Shown in pieces: positions 12,301 through 23,700 of a stretch of 64,000 bases of DNA. The position numbers were made by a program, and so were the translations under genes. Position 1 is the stretch's first letter; the number at the start of each line of letters is the position of its first letter. Source of the DNA: Latrodectus hesperus (Eukaryota > Arthropoda > Arachnida > Araneae > Theridiidae); the NCBI GenBank assembly GCA_037975125.1, contig JAJQOW010000014.1:7006457-7070456 (forward strand), written 5' to 3'. Under the pieces are notes generated by a model that was not told the origin of the DNA, ran no database searches, and saw nothing but the letters and a program-made list of their open reading frames with translations.

Positions 12301-13026
12301 AGTTATGATTAAACATAATTAGATTCTAAGTTAATGGACTATCCTATAAAAAGAGAAATAAATGGTAATTATAAAAAAAAATCAACAAAAAAAATTTAAT
12401 AATTATATATTTACTGATTGCTAAAATTTATTTTCATTTAATAATATGCTGATAAATAATATAATTTCATTTAATAATATGAAAATGGAATTGCTAAAAA
12501 TAAAAATTGCTTAAAATGGGATGATATAATTGGAAGCAAAAAGAAAAACTGAGAAAAAGTATAATTATATCAAAGACTTGCTTATTAAAGGTCTAACAAT
12601 TGCATACTCGTATTTCATTCTGCAATTAAAAAACTTACTATTTTAGGAATACTTAATTTGATGACTCAACAAATTTTTACTTAAATAATTTTTTACTTAT
12701 ATGTTATTTATATGGAGTAATTGAAGCATTTACATTTTCAGGAAAAATATTTTTCACAACTATATAAATCTAAGTAGTTTTTGTTTTTCAAGAAACTCTG
12801 AAGTAAAATTTTTATAAGTTTTATATCATCAATTTAGTTTAACCATCATTATTATTTGGTTCTGAGTTTATATCAAAATTTCACAATGTGAATAAACTGG
12901 AAAAATGAAAAATAGAATAATAAAATACTTACTTACAGCTACCATACCACTGTTCTGTCCACTGCACTTACAAATGAATAACATTAGTATGATAATGTTA
13001 TCTGGAGACATTCTTATTAAGTTCAT
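3087..13026 (-). CDS. SIL1: SIL1, ER nucleotide-exchange factor for BiP (partial, 5 exons)
   Basis: Five minus-strand exons (13026-12933, 7785-7679, 5702-5526, 3701-3580, 3348-3087) join in a single frame into about 254 residues, with every junction phase consistent. The product starts with a hydrophobic stretch (IIILMLF) that fits a signal peptide, then a lysine-rich linker, then armadillo-like helices. The run [19 protein letters not shown] and the segment after NKEVQKYAL follow the SIL1 pattern of VHQ, GG, NPKVQ, then a basic loop before an ALF/ALC helix (comparison with animal SIL1 from memory). In the known family, SIL1 is an ER-lumenal protein that releases ADP from BiP/HSPA5. The C-terminal third is missing and presumably lies beyond the left edge or in unrecognised exons. 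HSPBP1/Fes1, the cytosolic relative, is less likely because of the signal peptide. The exon 1 donor choice was made to keep the frame. Confidence 0.8.
3580..3701 (-). CDS. SIL1: SIL1 exon 4
   Basis: Forty codons plus two bases, from acceptor CTTTTTTAG to donor GTAATG. It encodes [18 protein letters not shown] and continues to [11 protein letters not shown], an armadillo-type helix pair with a glycine turn. The split glycine codon (GG plus A) is completed by the next exon. The 3' half of this exon and its donor are duplicated at about 4.4 kb. Confidence 0.85.
3702..4376 (-). other. SIL1 intron 3, downstream part
   Basis: AT-rich intron between exon 4 and the duplicated exon fragment. I see nothing further in it. 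Confidence 0.6.
4377..4490 (-). pseudogene. Decayed duplicate of SIL1 exon 4 3' half plus donor
   Basis: This stretch in the intron between exons 3 and 4 is about 85% identical to 3541-3650, including the flanking intron, the GGGTAATG donor and the end of the exon (reading LLLCKG where the real exon has SAALQG). The copy carries an in-frame stop and lacks the first half of the exon and its acceptor, so it should not be spliced in as a normal exon. It is a local segmental duplication of roughly 110 bp, about 0.8 kb upstream in gene orientation. Confidence 0.8.
4491..5525 (-). other. SIL1 intron 3, upstream part
   Basis: AT-rich intron sequence with no recognised exon, RNA gene or transposon end. 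Confidence 0.6.
5526..5702 (-). CDS. SIL1: SIL1 exon 3
   Basis: This exon has exactly 59 codons in phase 0, with acceptor TGTTTTAG and donor GTATGT. It begins [12 protein letters not shown] and ends [12 protein letters not shown]. The last segment aligns with the stretch ending YVHQ in animal SIL1, just before the first repeat with the GG turn. Confidence 0.8.
6230..6288. mobile_element. hAT-like terminal fragment
   Basis: Read on the minus strand, the segment begins CAGGGATAGCAAACCTATGA at 6288. This resembles the CAGGG..GCAAAC termini of hAT elements. It also holds a small hairpin (TGGGTCAG and CTGACCCA around a 3-base loop). The opposite end was not found, so the size of the element is unknown. 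Confidence 0.4.
6292..6540 (+). other. Unassigned GC-richer segment with short open frame
   Basis: This segment is clearly richer in G+C than the intron around it and is open on the plus strand to a TAA ending at 6540. The frame passes [19 protein letters not shown], then [11 protein letters not shown]. It has the texture of old coding sequence, probably part of a transposable element given the adjacent hAT-like end. I do not recognise the family. Confidence 0.3.
6534..6775. repeat. Imperfect tandem duplication, about 125-bp unit
   Basis: Two adjacent copies (about 6534-6657 and 6658-6775) both start TTACATTAAATTT and share TCCTAAGTATTAGTATA and AGCATTGAA in the same order. Divergence is moderate, so the duplication is not recent. 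Confidence 0.75.
7679..7785 (-). CDS. SIL1: SIL1 exon 2
   Basis: This 107-nt exon (two bases plus 35 codons) encodes [18 protein letters not shown] and continues to GSIVK, a charged linker between the signal peptide and the helical core. The acceptor is CCAAAG at 7786-7791, with a poor pyrimidine tract. The donor is AAG then GTTATT at 7678, a non-optimal sequence. Its assignment rests mainly on frame continuity with both neighbours. Confidence 0.65.
7786..9643 (-). other. SIL1 intron 1, downstream part
   Basis: AT-rich intron sequence. Apart from the (CT)n run I see nothing recognisable. Confidence 0.55.
7920..7940. repeat. Short (CT)n microsatellite
   Basis: A run of about ten CT units inside SIL1 intron 1. 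Confidence 0.9.
9644..11128 (-). mobile_element. Merlin DNA transposon with 8-bp target duplication
   Basis: The element is bounded by perfect 8-bp direct repeats AATTTGTG (9636-9643 and 11129-11136). Its termini are inverted repeats: GGTACTTTTCCATTTCATCGG at the left and the same with ACCGG at the right, continuing as GCGCA. It encodes an ISXO2/IS1016-type transposase on the minus strand. An 8-9 bp duplication plus an IS1016-like transposase defines the Merlin superfamily. Total length is 1485 bp, a normal autonomous size, but the transposase is broken. It sits in SIL1 intron 1. Confidence 0.88.
9773..10651 (-). pseudogene. Merlin (ISXO2-like) transposase, frameshifted
   Basis: The minus-strand reading starts [15 protein letters not shown] at 10651 and runs to a TAA at 9773, about 290 codons if frames are followed. 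The DDE-type core is plain in the segment starting [20 protein letters not shown] (10259 downward), followed by YSDSWKSY and HFKVNH. After a +1 shift come [15 protein letters not shown] and then [18 protein letters not shown] see at least two frameshifts in the first third, one after HFKVNH and in-frame stops, so it is not expected to make active enzyme. The last 40 codons are intact to the stop. Confidence 0.85.
11137..12932 (-). other. SIL1 intron 1, upstream part
   Basis: AT-rich intron between the Merlin element and the first coding exon. No feature recognised. Confidence 0.55.
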
Positions 13027-13029
13027 GAT
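12933..13029 (-). CDS. SIL1: SIL1 first coding exon with signal peptide
   Basis: The exon follows an acceptor (TTCTGTTTTAG, ending at 13030), so a 5' UTR exon should exist upstream. ATG at 13024-13026 is followed five codons later by a second in-frame ATG at 13009-13011. The core [13 protein letters not shown] is typical of an ER signal peptide with either start. Two GTAAGT-type donors occur four bases apart. Only the distal one (exon end 12933) keeps the frame into the exon at 7785. Using the proximal donor (end 12937) would shift it. Confidence 0.75.
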
Positions 13030-16000
13030 CTAAAACAGAATTAAAGAAAATTTATTAACCAATATATATTTTAAATTAATCCAACTATTTCACAATAATC
13101 ATTCATAGCAAAAATTATTAAAGCAACTAAATAAAGGAAACAAAAATGTTTATTTAAAAAAACTGAATGAAAATTAAAAAATCGAAATAAACTGAATAAA
13201 AATTAAATAAACTCAATAAAAACATATAAAATCATTTTAAGCTGCAATAAAATTAATTTAAAATATTTTTCTATTTTAAGAAAACTTAATATGTTAAAGA
13301 AAAATGTGTTAAATATTTACACAATTAGTAATTCATATGAATGACATTTAAATTATATTAGCGAGAAATATGGGGGAGAGAAAAATCATACACAAAACGT
13401 ATGATGAATGCTAAATAAATCTCCATTTTCAAATGAATTTATTTGAATATATATTTATTTAATTGTAATTATTTAATGACATAAAAACATCATTGAATAA
13501 TTAAAATAAGAACCATATACACCAATATAAATTAAAAGAATACATTTTTAAAATCAGACATTTTTTTACAATCTAAAACTTAAAAGGAAGAATATAATAT
13601 AACTAAAAAAATATTATAATGTTATTATATAACACATTGTTAAAAAATTGCAATAACAATTTTACAGCAAGGATATAAATTTTAAGATAAGTTAATGGTT
13701 TTCTGAAGAAATCAGATTTTGTAAAATCCATTTTTTATAAAAATTCCACTTCATTTTATCATTCAAAAATTTCATAATAAAAATGCCAATTTTATTTGAA
13801 AAAAGATATAGTTAAAACATTAACATTAAAAGCTATATGTTTAACAGTAAATTATTTTTTGCCATTTAACAGTAAATTAATGCTTGAAAAATAAAATGTA
13901 ATAAAGAAATACTAATTATACTAATATGAGTTAGTTTTTTTCAGCCCAGAATTAAAATTTTTATGGCTTCGTGTGGCAAAATATTGATTATTAAAGGGAT
14001 AATTTATTGCACACTAAAACTGACAGAAAATAAAGAAGAAATAAATATTCATAGCTTAACAACTTCTAAAACTAAAAAATAAATAAATTTTATGAAAGTT
14101 TTAAATATGGGAAGTACAAAATTAAGACAGCATCTCAAGAAGTGGAATCTATAATTTTTTTTTTCTGAATGGGAAAGATTTATTTTCAGCTATGTAAAAT
14201 GAATAAATTTCTTTTTTCTTTTCAAAAGTCAGATATAATTTCATTTTCAAATCAATATTATTCTATTTTCAACTCTTACTTCTAAAATAAAACCTTAATC
14301 TTTGGATATTCCAGCTTTATTTGAAAACTTTTAATTGAGATCTGAAATTTAATATATTTCATATAAAATTATATTTTCATATAAAACATTTTCACTTATT
14401 TTAGAGAGGAAAAAATACTCTCAATTATTCTCCAAAATATATCTTCAGACCATTTTTCCATACATTTCTATATCAATTACAAAATAATTTTACATATATA
14501 TATCAAATTTCTTTTAAATTGGAAAGATTATATTTTCTAATGTTACTTTTTGATTAAAAGTTATTATTTATATTAATTATTCTTGGTAAATTTACAAGTG
14601 AATATATTTTTTAATCTTGAAAAAAATTAATTTGGATGAAGGGACAAGATGTAGAAAATAAGTGAATCAAAAGTTTATAAAAATCATTTCATATTTTGTT
14701 TTGCTTAATAAATTTTAAATCTCATAAAATTTCATTCTGTCATTGTATGTGTAAAATATTTTTTCATAATTGGTGGGAAGCAAATAAAGATGAAAATATT
14801 TTATAATTTTGAAAAAATATTAAGCAAAAAATTAACTTATGTATCAGAATTATTTATATAGGCAACTTAGTTTATATATTGCAAGAAATAATCAAGAATT
14901 TATTGAATGAAATGATTAAGAGAATAACAAATTTCAGTAATTTGAATGTGCACAGTACAATTTTTGTTTACAATAAATTATAATTCAAATTTAAAAAATG
15001 TAATTTTATGTTATACAAAATTTTTATTTTTTATGACATTTGTAGTAAATTGTTAAATAAGAGAGAGAGAAAAAAAAACTTGTATCACACAATGTTCAAT
15101 GGAAATTGTGACATAATAGAAAAATAGTTAATGTGGATTTTAGAAGAATGTTCCAAACCCCATACTATTTCAGTCATCTCTCATATTGGCAAATCATAAA
15201 TCTGATCATAAAAATTTTTAATTGATAATTTATTATTACACAACTAAAAATATTAATCATTTTATTTAAAATAAAATTTCTTATTTTGACAATCATATGT
15301 GGCATACTTAAAAATATTTTCTATTTATAAAACCCAGCATTTTTTTTATTTTAAGACTTATATTGAGAATTCTGCAGATTTTGTCAATTCTGCAGAATCT
15401 GACAATTTTGCAGATTTTGTATTAAACATTCATTATTGTAGTTCTTTTTTTTGTTCTGCCATGTTTTTGATGTTTCAATTATCTTGTAACTCTGCCATTG
15501 GAAATAAATAAATAAAAACATTCATTATTACATTGAACAAAGTTGAAGAATTTATTAGGTTCAGTTTTAATATAAGAGCACTAATAAATGCCTGAGAGTG
15601 ATTACTATCCAGATATGACTTACAGAAGGAAACTGTTTTGATAGTTATATATATTTTGTTGAAAGAGATTTTTTTTATTTTAATATACATTTTATTAATA
15701 AAGTATCCATTAATGAGAATATCTATTAATGATGGATTTGATTTGTTATACTAGAAATTTTGAAAACTCACTTGAATTTTTGAGTAAAAGTAAAGTTGTC
15801 AATTAATAGAAGTTAAAGAATATTTCTTGATTATCTTCTTTCTAGACTCAAGAGAAATTGTATTGAAAAGGTTAATGTGTAAGATAAATATTTGCAAAGC
15901 ATAGTGTCTTATATCTGAAGGGCATGAAAGGTAAAATCTCAAAAGTTAACCTTGTTATTTTGACAGTGATCCAAAATAACAAGTATTTAGTGTTTGTGAA

Positions 16001-17537
16001 ACTTAACCTGGTAGCAAGTTGGTTAAGTCGAGATATCAATGCATTATTAACTAATGTATTTTTTTTGTAAAATTTAATTTTTTAGGAGGCTAAATTAAAT
16101 TTTTACCTATAGAAAGCAGTTTTTTTCCCCAACAAATATGTCCATAAGATTTTTTTAATATTATATTCCTATTCATTTGATTAAATATTATTATAAGGAG
16201 CTACCATCTTTTTTTCAATGTACAGAGAATCAACACAATAAAATATCTAGTGCTATTTTCTAGCATAATTTTACAAGGTCAATTGCTTAGTTAAAATAAA
16301 AATTTTGTAGAATATTAGATTAATCATGATATTTATTTAATGCTAATGAGCAGTATTATTTTAATATAGATTATTTTTAAAAAATATTTTGACAAATTTT
16401 GTGGAATTGATTATTTGACATAAGATAGTCCTTTATGGCAGAATATTAGAAAATAAAATTCCAAATCATTATATTCAATATTTAATTTTGGTAGAAGCAA
16501 GGAAGTTGAATATGATACCAAAATTTTTAATGTTTAACATTTTGCTTTGAATAAAAAATATTTTCTTTTTTCATCACCAATAATTATTATCTTTGAAGCT
16601 AAACAATTAGTTACTAGTCAAAATTGTTTTTAACAATTAGTCTAGAGACAATTTTTTTAAAGTCATGATTATTAATGACAAAACTTAAACATACTATCTG
16701 ACTAAAAAATAACAAGATTTATAATAATCAATTGAATAACTCTAAAATAATTGAGTTTAATTCTTAAGGTAAGGATTTTTAATACTATTTATGTATTTCC
16801 TTACTTTTGTTTGTAAATCAATCCTTCAAAATTGATATATTATGGATCCTACAAAATTGATATGTCAAGCTAATAATCTTTAAAAATTATACATCTTAGT
16901 CTAAAATAATAAAGAATTTTGAGTTCAATAGCAATGAGAAATAGTTGCTTTTAATGTATTCTGTAAAATGTAAACAGTAAATGGGATAATCCACATCAAA
17001 ATAAGAACTATAAATTAGGATCATTTCTAAATCATGGATATGTTTTCCTCTCTGGTTACTGAAATTCGAAAAATAATTGTACGTTAAAGTAAAATTGCAC
17101 ACATTTTTTATCAAAAGAATTTAACTTCTTTAATGCACTCTGGTGAATGACTATTTTTATATTTAGGAGAAACATCCTAGATTAATCTATATTATACCAA
17201 GAAAAATATAGGATCAACAACTATATTTGGTTTGAAGCAGAGTTAAATGAAAAACCGTGGAATAGAAATCTTTTTATTACTAAATTTTAAATAAATCACC
17301 AAATTATTGATATTTTCCATAAAAAATTCTTACAATACTAAGTCAATTCAAACTTTAAACAATTAATGGAAATCATATGTAAAAATTATAAAAATTACAG
17401 CTGTAATATATTCTCATTGGAGTGATTTTAAATTTGGTGAATAATTTTTTATCCTTTTCTTATTCTCCTGGCAATTCATACTTCTGAGCTGCCTTGAAAT
17501 GTGTGATTGAAAATTTTAAAAATATCTTTCATTGGTA
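13030..17537. other. AT-rich region upstream of SIL1 coding sequence
   Basis: An untranslated first exon of SIL1 and its promoter are expected here because the first coding exon starts with a splice acceptor, but I cannot place them. Apart from the small repeat at 15363-15421 I see no gene or mobile element. Confidence 0.5.
15363..15421. repeat. Minisatellite-like array, 18-20 bp unit
   Basis: Three degenerate copies of a unit like TTCTGCAGATTTTGTCAA lie in tandem. They happen to stay open in one frame, but there is no other sign of coding. Confidence 0.75.
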
Positions 17538-17546
17538 ATCTCAGTG

Positions 17547-17740
17547 GGTAAAACTGAGTAATACGGACGAAGTTTTTTACAAGTACATAAAAATCAAAAT
17601 AAGAATGAATATTAAATCAAATTTTGAGTTAATAATACAGTAATAAGTTCTTAATTCATGATTCATCACTTTTCATAACAAAAACAGTTATTGATTTGAA
17701 TTCGCTTCTGCGAGGTCTGTCCGTAATACTCAGTTTAGCC
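17547..17740. mobile_element. 194-bp MITE with 9-bp target duplication
   Basis: The terminal inverted repeats (17547-17568 and 17719-17740) match at 20 of 22 positions; the shared core is AAACTGAGTA then TACGGAC. The element is flanked by identical 9-bp direct repeats ATCTCAGTG (17538-17546 and 17741-17749). The interior has no coding capacity. A 9-bp duplication is compatible with a Mutator-like or Merlin-type mobiliser. The family is not certain. Confidence 0.82.
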
Positions 17741-17755
17741 ATCTCAGTGTATGTA

Positions 17756-17812
17756 CTGAAGCAGCATGTCCAAGTTTGGACCTTGCGTCATAAAACCTAA
17801 CCAACCAACCAA
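17756..17812 (+). mobile_element. Tail-only retroposon insertion (57 bp)
   Basis: A 57-bp insert ends in (CCAA)n and is bounded by a perfect 13-bp direct repeat CTCAGTGTATGTA (17743-17755 and 17813-17825). The sequence before the tail contains GGACCTTGCGTCATAAAACC. Long duplications plus a simple-repeat tail are the marks of LINE-machinery retroposition; this is an extreme 5' truncation. Its duplication overlaps that of the adjacent MITE, which gives the order of insertion. Confidence 0.8.
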
Positions 17813-18272
17813 CTCAGTGTATGTATCATTGTTGTACTTTGCAATACTCAGCACTTAGTTTTAACTTTTCATTTTAATTTAAATTATTTTAAGAATAATT
17901 AAAATAGATTTTTCAAGCAAATTTTTTCTTGATTTGTCAAATATTAAATTTACATGTCTTATTACTCTTTATATTATACCCCCAAATTATTTAATTGCAA
18001 TCAAAATTGGTCTTTTATTTTGCATAATATTTTAACTGATTTTTTTTTATAAAAACTTTCTTTTCAATGTAGATCTTATAATAATGAAATTTCCTAAATT
18101 TTATAATTTTCTGATAAAATAATATTATTTATTCAATCACTAAATAGAAACTTCAATTCTGCTCAAAATTTTTGATATAGCAATTGCTTACTCTCAATTT
18201 TGCAAGTTCATCCAAATTATATTTTCCAATTTTTACTTCAGATTACAAACCTTGATACTCTAGATCAGGGGC

Positions 18273-18313
18273 TGGTTGGTTGGGTTTTATGGCGCAAGGT
18301 CCAAAAATAGACA
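18273..18313 (-). mobile_element. Tail-only retroposon insertion (41 bp), second copy
   Basis: A 41-bp insert, related in reverse orientation to 17756-17812, reads (TTGG)n then GGTTTTATGGCGCAAGGTCC. It is bounded by perfect 14-bp repeats TCTAGATCAGGGGC (18259-18272 and 18314-18327). The duplicated target includes the first bases of the hAT terminus, so it inserted into the end of that hAT element. Confidence 0.82.
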
Positions 18314-18821
18314 TCTAGATCAGGGGCAGCTAAACAGCGGCTCGCAAGACACATGCAGCTCTCTGAAGGATTATTCATAGCTCTTCATACATGTATCACA
18401 GTTTCCTTTTCATTTTAGTGTTATTATAATTTTAAAAATTACAATTGTTTGGTGTGTGTTTCAAAATGTCTTTTAAATTACTGACAACAAATATGAAAGA
18501 CTAAGTGCAAAGTTGTAACAAATTTTATTTCTGGCCAAGTTAAGAATGACATGACTCAATGAAAACTGTGAACAAACACAGAGAGTGGCGTAATCAACCA
18601 AATTTTAATTTGTAAACTTTCATTGTGCAACAGACAGTTGACATTGTACTCTGGAAGAAACGATTTGTATCACTCTTGCTATGGATATAATTTGTAATTT
18701 GAAATTTTTGGTAAGTTAACTATAATTTGTTTCATAGTATGTAACAAATGTTGTTAGTTTTAAAAACACAAAACTTGTATTTTCTAAATGTCTTTATTTA
18801 TTTCCAGTTCTTTTAAAAATA

Positions 18822-20598
18822 TGACGACAGAAAACAAAAATAAAATCGGAAACACGAACAAGAAAATAAAAGTTTTAATAATGAGTGGGAGGAGAATTTC
18901 TTTTTTTTATTAACAATAATGGAAAAGCATTATGTGTTATTTTTAACTCTACGGTCAAAAATTATAAAGCTAACAATTTATGTTGACATTATGAAAGCAA
19001 TCCTCCTCAGCTTTCTAATCAGTATCCACCAAATTCCGAATTAAGATTGATAAACTTGCTTTTATAAAATCAAATTTAAATAAAGAATAGTAAATTTTGA
19101 TGATCTTCAGCAATCAAGCTAATAATGTGTCTGAAGCCAGTCTTGAAAGTACTTGGGATATTGCTCGTGCAAAACACTTGTATGAAAAAAAAAGTCTGTT
19201 AACAAAAAAACTTGGAAGATGTATTTGCAGCATTGCAAATAAAATTGTTTCGCAAATTCTTATCTCATGATACACACAACTGAGCAAGCTTAACTGCAAA
19301 TAATACATCTCTTGAATATAATTTAAGAAATGATTTGAAAAACTGTATTGCCTTCAGCTTAGCCTTCGATGAATCGACAAATATCTCAGATTTTCCACAA
19401 TTGGCAATTTTTAATACGTTTTATTTTACCTGACTTTGTTATTACAGAAAAATAAATAGATTTAGTAGCATTTCAAGAGTCAACCTGTAGTGTTGATGTC
19501 AAAAATACATTAGATTCTATAATGTGTTTCTGAAAAAACTTGTGAGTATTGCAACAGATGGAGTACTGGCAATGCTGGTTAAAATAATCGGTCTTATTGG
19601 GCTTTTAAGGAATGATACTCAAATTACACAATTCAAACAGATTCACTGCCTAATTTGCCGAGGGCATACGTTATAACATATTTAAAATATCTTGATGCTA
19701 TAAAAACAGGGTTACACATTGTAAATTACATTTGCACCAATGCAAAAAATCATCAACAATTCAAAAATTTCCTTGAAGAATCAAAGGATGAAAAACTTTC
19801 AAATGATATTAATTTCCTTTGTATTGTTAGATGGTTATCTAGCTACAACATTTTAAATGTAATTGTAGATTTGTTTGATCCCCTAACTGCATTTCTAAAA
19901 GAAAAGGGCATAACCAATTCAGAATTAGATGATGACAAGTGATTTAAATGTTTTTGACAAATATCATGAAACATTTGCGAACACTGAATTTACAATTGCA
20001 GGGGAATGATAAAATAATATATGACCTCTCACACAAATTTTTCAAAAGGACATTAAAAATAAAATATTTTGACATTTTCTTCCAATTACAAATTTTTTTT
20101 CAGCATTACATAAGAAAAACTTATTGAGTACAAAAAATGTTGGAAGGAATATTGATGAAATTCAAAAATAGATTTCATGACTTGCAATATTTTAAACCCT
20201 CTCTTGATTTTTTCTGAATCCATTTGAAATTAACATAATTCAAGGTAAGTTTTCCATTTATAATATAATTATAATCCAAAAAGCCTCTGGAGAATTAGAT
20301 TTAACAGAGATGCAAGAAGATCAAGCTCTACAATTAAAATATAAGTTGGTGCTGATTACTGAATTTTGGAAATTTGTATTAGAATCAAAGTATCCTGAAT
20401 TAAAAGATGCTGCTAGTCGAATTATTTCAATATTCGGAACATCGTACTTATGTGAATCCTTTTATTCCACTTAAAAATTCATGAAATCCAAACATCGATC
20501 AGTATTGACTAACCGGCATCTCAAAGAATTACTGAGAGAAGTGCTGTCACCAATTATTCACCAAATTTTAAGGAATTATCAACATGAAGTAAAATAAA
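18822..20598 (+). pseudogene. hAT transposase, heavily degraded
   Basis: The recognisable parts in order are a BED-finger-like start near 18822, a central segment with FKNFLEESKDEKLSNDINF and RWLSSYNILNVIVDLFDPLT (19740-19900), and the C-terminal dimerisation region with IFGTSYLCESFYST then KSKHRS and LTNRHLKELLRE (20430-20600). The order and motifs are those of ZBED5/SCAND3/GTF2IRD2-type hAT transposases. Stops and frameshifts are spread throughout. Only the 95-codon piece from 19655 remains open. Confidence 0.8.
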
Positions 20599-20794
20599 CA
20601 TGTTTAATTTTAATACTTAAACTCATAAGCATTATTTGTACTGTTATTAATGTTTCCACTAAATATAATTTTTGTGAAAAATTCTTTAATATATTTTTTC
20701 ACAGCATTTAAATATGTATTTCATTGCATTTCTCATAAAAAAATTTCAAATTTTCAAAAATGGCTCGGCCTATCAAGAAGCTTGGCCACCCCTG

Positions 20795-23700
20795 CTCCAT
20801 ATTTTGTTTTGATTAAATGTCTGCATCTTCCTTGTACATTTATACCTTAAAACTTGTGTTTATATTTCCTCAGTTTTATGTCTTTATTTTCACTCGAATT
20901 AGTTTTTCGATTCTTGATAAATAATGAAAAATGAAATAATTTTAGTTTAATGTATATTTGTATTAAACAAATTTGTATAATCTTTATTTGTAATACACTG
21001 ATTTTTACAGATATTTAGTCTTTTATTTTTAAACAAAAATATATTTATTATGAATTATTAACTAAGATTAGGGATATTTTTTGTCACTGATAAACAAGGC
21101 CGGTAACTAGAATTATTTTATTTATATGCAGCAGTACCAGAATTAGTTTATTTGAAACATTTTTTAGACGAAATTGTTAAATATATCTTTGAATCTGACG
21201 TAAAGCAGTGATAAATAAAAATTATTTTGATGATTTCCAGAGGAATAGAAGATTTATATTAAGCATAATTACTATTTTGTGAAAAATGTTGCACTGCAAT
21301 AATTCTTACCGCAGGAAATTAACAATGAAATTTTTTTGGGATTTGTACCACAAAACAGTGCATTTCACTGTTGAAATCCTAATTTTTGTACTTCCAAAAT
21401 TTCAAAATTCATTACTTTATCTGCAAACTGAAGATTTGTTTGTAATGTTAAATAATCACTCATTACATTTCCGTTTCCGGCCGCATGCCTTATGCCGACA
21501 GCCATTGAACATAGCCAACCACTTCATAAACTTTGAAAAAATAGGAGAAGCAGTTAACACCTGAGCAGCCCAACGATACCACGATGGATAGAGGAGGAAA
21601 GTTTGATCTTTTTTGGAAATTTTAACTTGTATATATCTTCTCAACATGACTTATCAATAATCAGCCGATTAATTCATTCGAAATAGTTGATATTTTTCGC
21701 CCGTAGAGTCGTCACTACCCAGATAAGATGGTGGCAATGGTTCTGAAGAAAAACTTACTGTCATCCGCAAAGCGCCATGGCTTCAAAAGGATTTTGTGTC
21801 CTGAACGCTTAAATCTGCTTGTAATCATGAATGAGTGCAGTCTGTGAAATCTTGGGTGTCACCTCCGAAAATTCATGAACGACAAATTGACAACATAAAT
21901 GGTGATGTGAGGTCGAAAATGGGAAAAGAATAAAATAATTTGAAATTTTAAGGAAATTTGAAATGTTTGTCAATTTTCTGTGTAACATTATAAATTTGAT
22001 AGTTTGTTATTTTTCGTTGAAATATGTACACTTATTACTAATAATTTTAAATGTTCTTAGGAAAAAGAGAGTTTGCTTGTAAAACTTATAAGGATTTTTA
22101 AGCTGGATATTATTAGGAACACAAAGATGGTACTTATATTGATGGAAATAGAAAATATTTCTGTACAGTATGAAAGAAGTGTTAATTTCCTTTGAAACAT
22201 TTTATTATTCTTCGCAGAAGATACATGCCCGAAATATATCATTTGTACCCTTAGTTTAAAAAAAAATGAAAATTTTTTGCTCACTCAGAAACTACTGAAT
22301 ATGTTGAGGTGCAGTTCAGCATGGAATTTTTTCCATTCATCTTTTTTCAAGAAAGTATTAGCGTAGATAAAGAAAAAAATCAATAACAATTTTATAAATT
22401 ACAAAAATATTAATCTTTATAAACGGGGTTTCCTCGATAAAAGCGAGATATGCTTCTATTAAGTTCTAAAGTAGTTCTAGATTTCTCATTAAATCTAGTT
22501 TTCTGATTTATCTATTAGATCCGACATTGAAAGAGAAATTCGATTACCATATTTTTGCTTTAAAAGTTTTGTAAAGCGCATATTTGATAAAAATAAATGT
22601 ATTGTTCATATTTACATTGTTAAGATTATTTGCGTGAAACTATGATTTCTTAAACCCAATCAATTTTAACATATTTATGTTTGATAAATTAGAGTAACTA
22701 ATATTTAAAGTTCTAATAGTAACACTATAATTACGCCTTAAAATAAATTTGTATGAATAAAAATTTAGAAAATTCTGTAAAAAATTAGCTTCTTGGAATC
22801 TGTTATTGATAATTTGGAAGAACTTGAAATTATATATATGTAATACAAAATGATATTTTTAATGTTGTAATTTTGATTGAATAAACAAGTCAATAATTGT
22901 GTGTGAAGCTTCGTGGTCTCAAAACTATTCATTCTGTTGTACATTTTTATTTAAAATGTGCTTAAATGAAGATGCATACTTTACGTTTTTATGTGCATTA
23001 GAATAATTAACCAATATAGTATACATAGCTTTTTTATATACAAACCTAATGCCAACAAATTATGAAGACTTTATTATTTATTTTGCTCACTAGCATAACA
23101 ATATGCTTTACTGATAATTTGAAAACATTTAACGCAAATATGTTGATAAATATATTTTATAATTTGAATATGTGTAGTTAAAAAAAAAAACATTTGTTAA
23201 AGGTATAAATTTCAAACTTTTCTTACATCGAAAAGATTTGTACTGCATTTTAATTTAATTAAAGAAATCCTAGAAGTAGAAATTATGAAAATTATGCTGC
23301 TGCTCAAAAGAATTGGGTAATCCTTTTCCGTTTCTTTTGAAATATAAGAATAGTATTTTAATTTTTAAAGTTTGCTTGTATTCACAGTATTTTAAATCTG
23401 ATTTACTGAAATAAAAAAAAGCATATATAATGGATAAACTTAGCTTGTCAGATTAAAATATAACATGAGAGTTTTCGTCAAATTTATGAAAGTTGAGCTC
23501 AGGAAATAAGTACAATTCCATTGACTTAAAATCTGCATGACGTTAAATTGATTTCTTTCACCAACATCATGGGCTTCCTGGTCGTTATTGTTGCGGACTT
23601 AAACTGATAAGAATAACTAAATTTAGACTTTTGAATCATAATGAACTGACTGATTAATATCTGAGATGTCACCCTTTACATTATACCAATGAAGAATATC

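Larger units (their letters stand above)
18266..20794 (+). mobile_element. Old hAT transposon (BED-finger/ZBED-like lineage)
   Basis: The left terminus CAGGGGC begins at 18266 (repeated at 18321 because of the tail insertion). The right terminus read inward is CAGGGGTGGCCAAGCTTCTT, ending at 20794. Flanking octamers CTCTAGAT and CTCCATAT match at 6 of 8, as expected for an old 8-bp hAT duplication. Inside is a plus-strand hAT transposase with many stops and shifts. A close relative lies at 36.4-42.7 kb in the opposite orientation. Confidence 0.82.

Noticed and set aside
23540..23620. Short ORF starting MGFLVVIVADLN that resembles a signal peptide
   Set aside because: Only twelve codons, followed by a stop, with no convincing donor.
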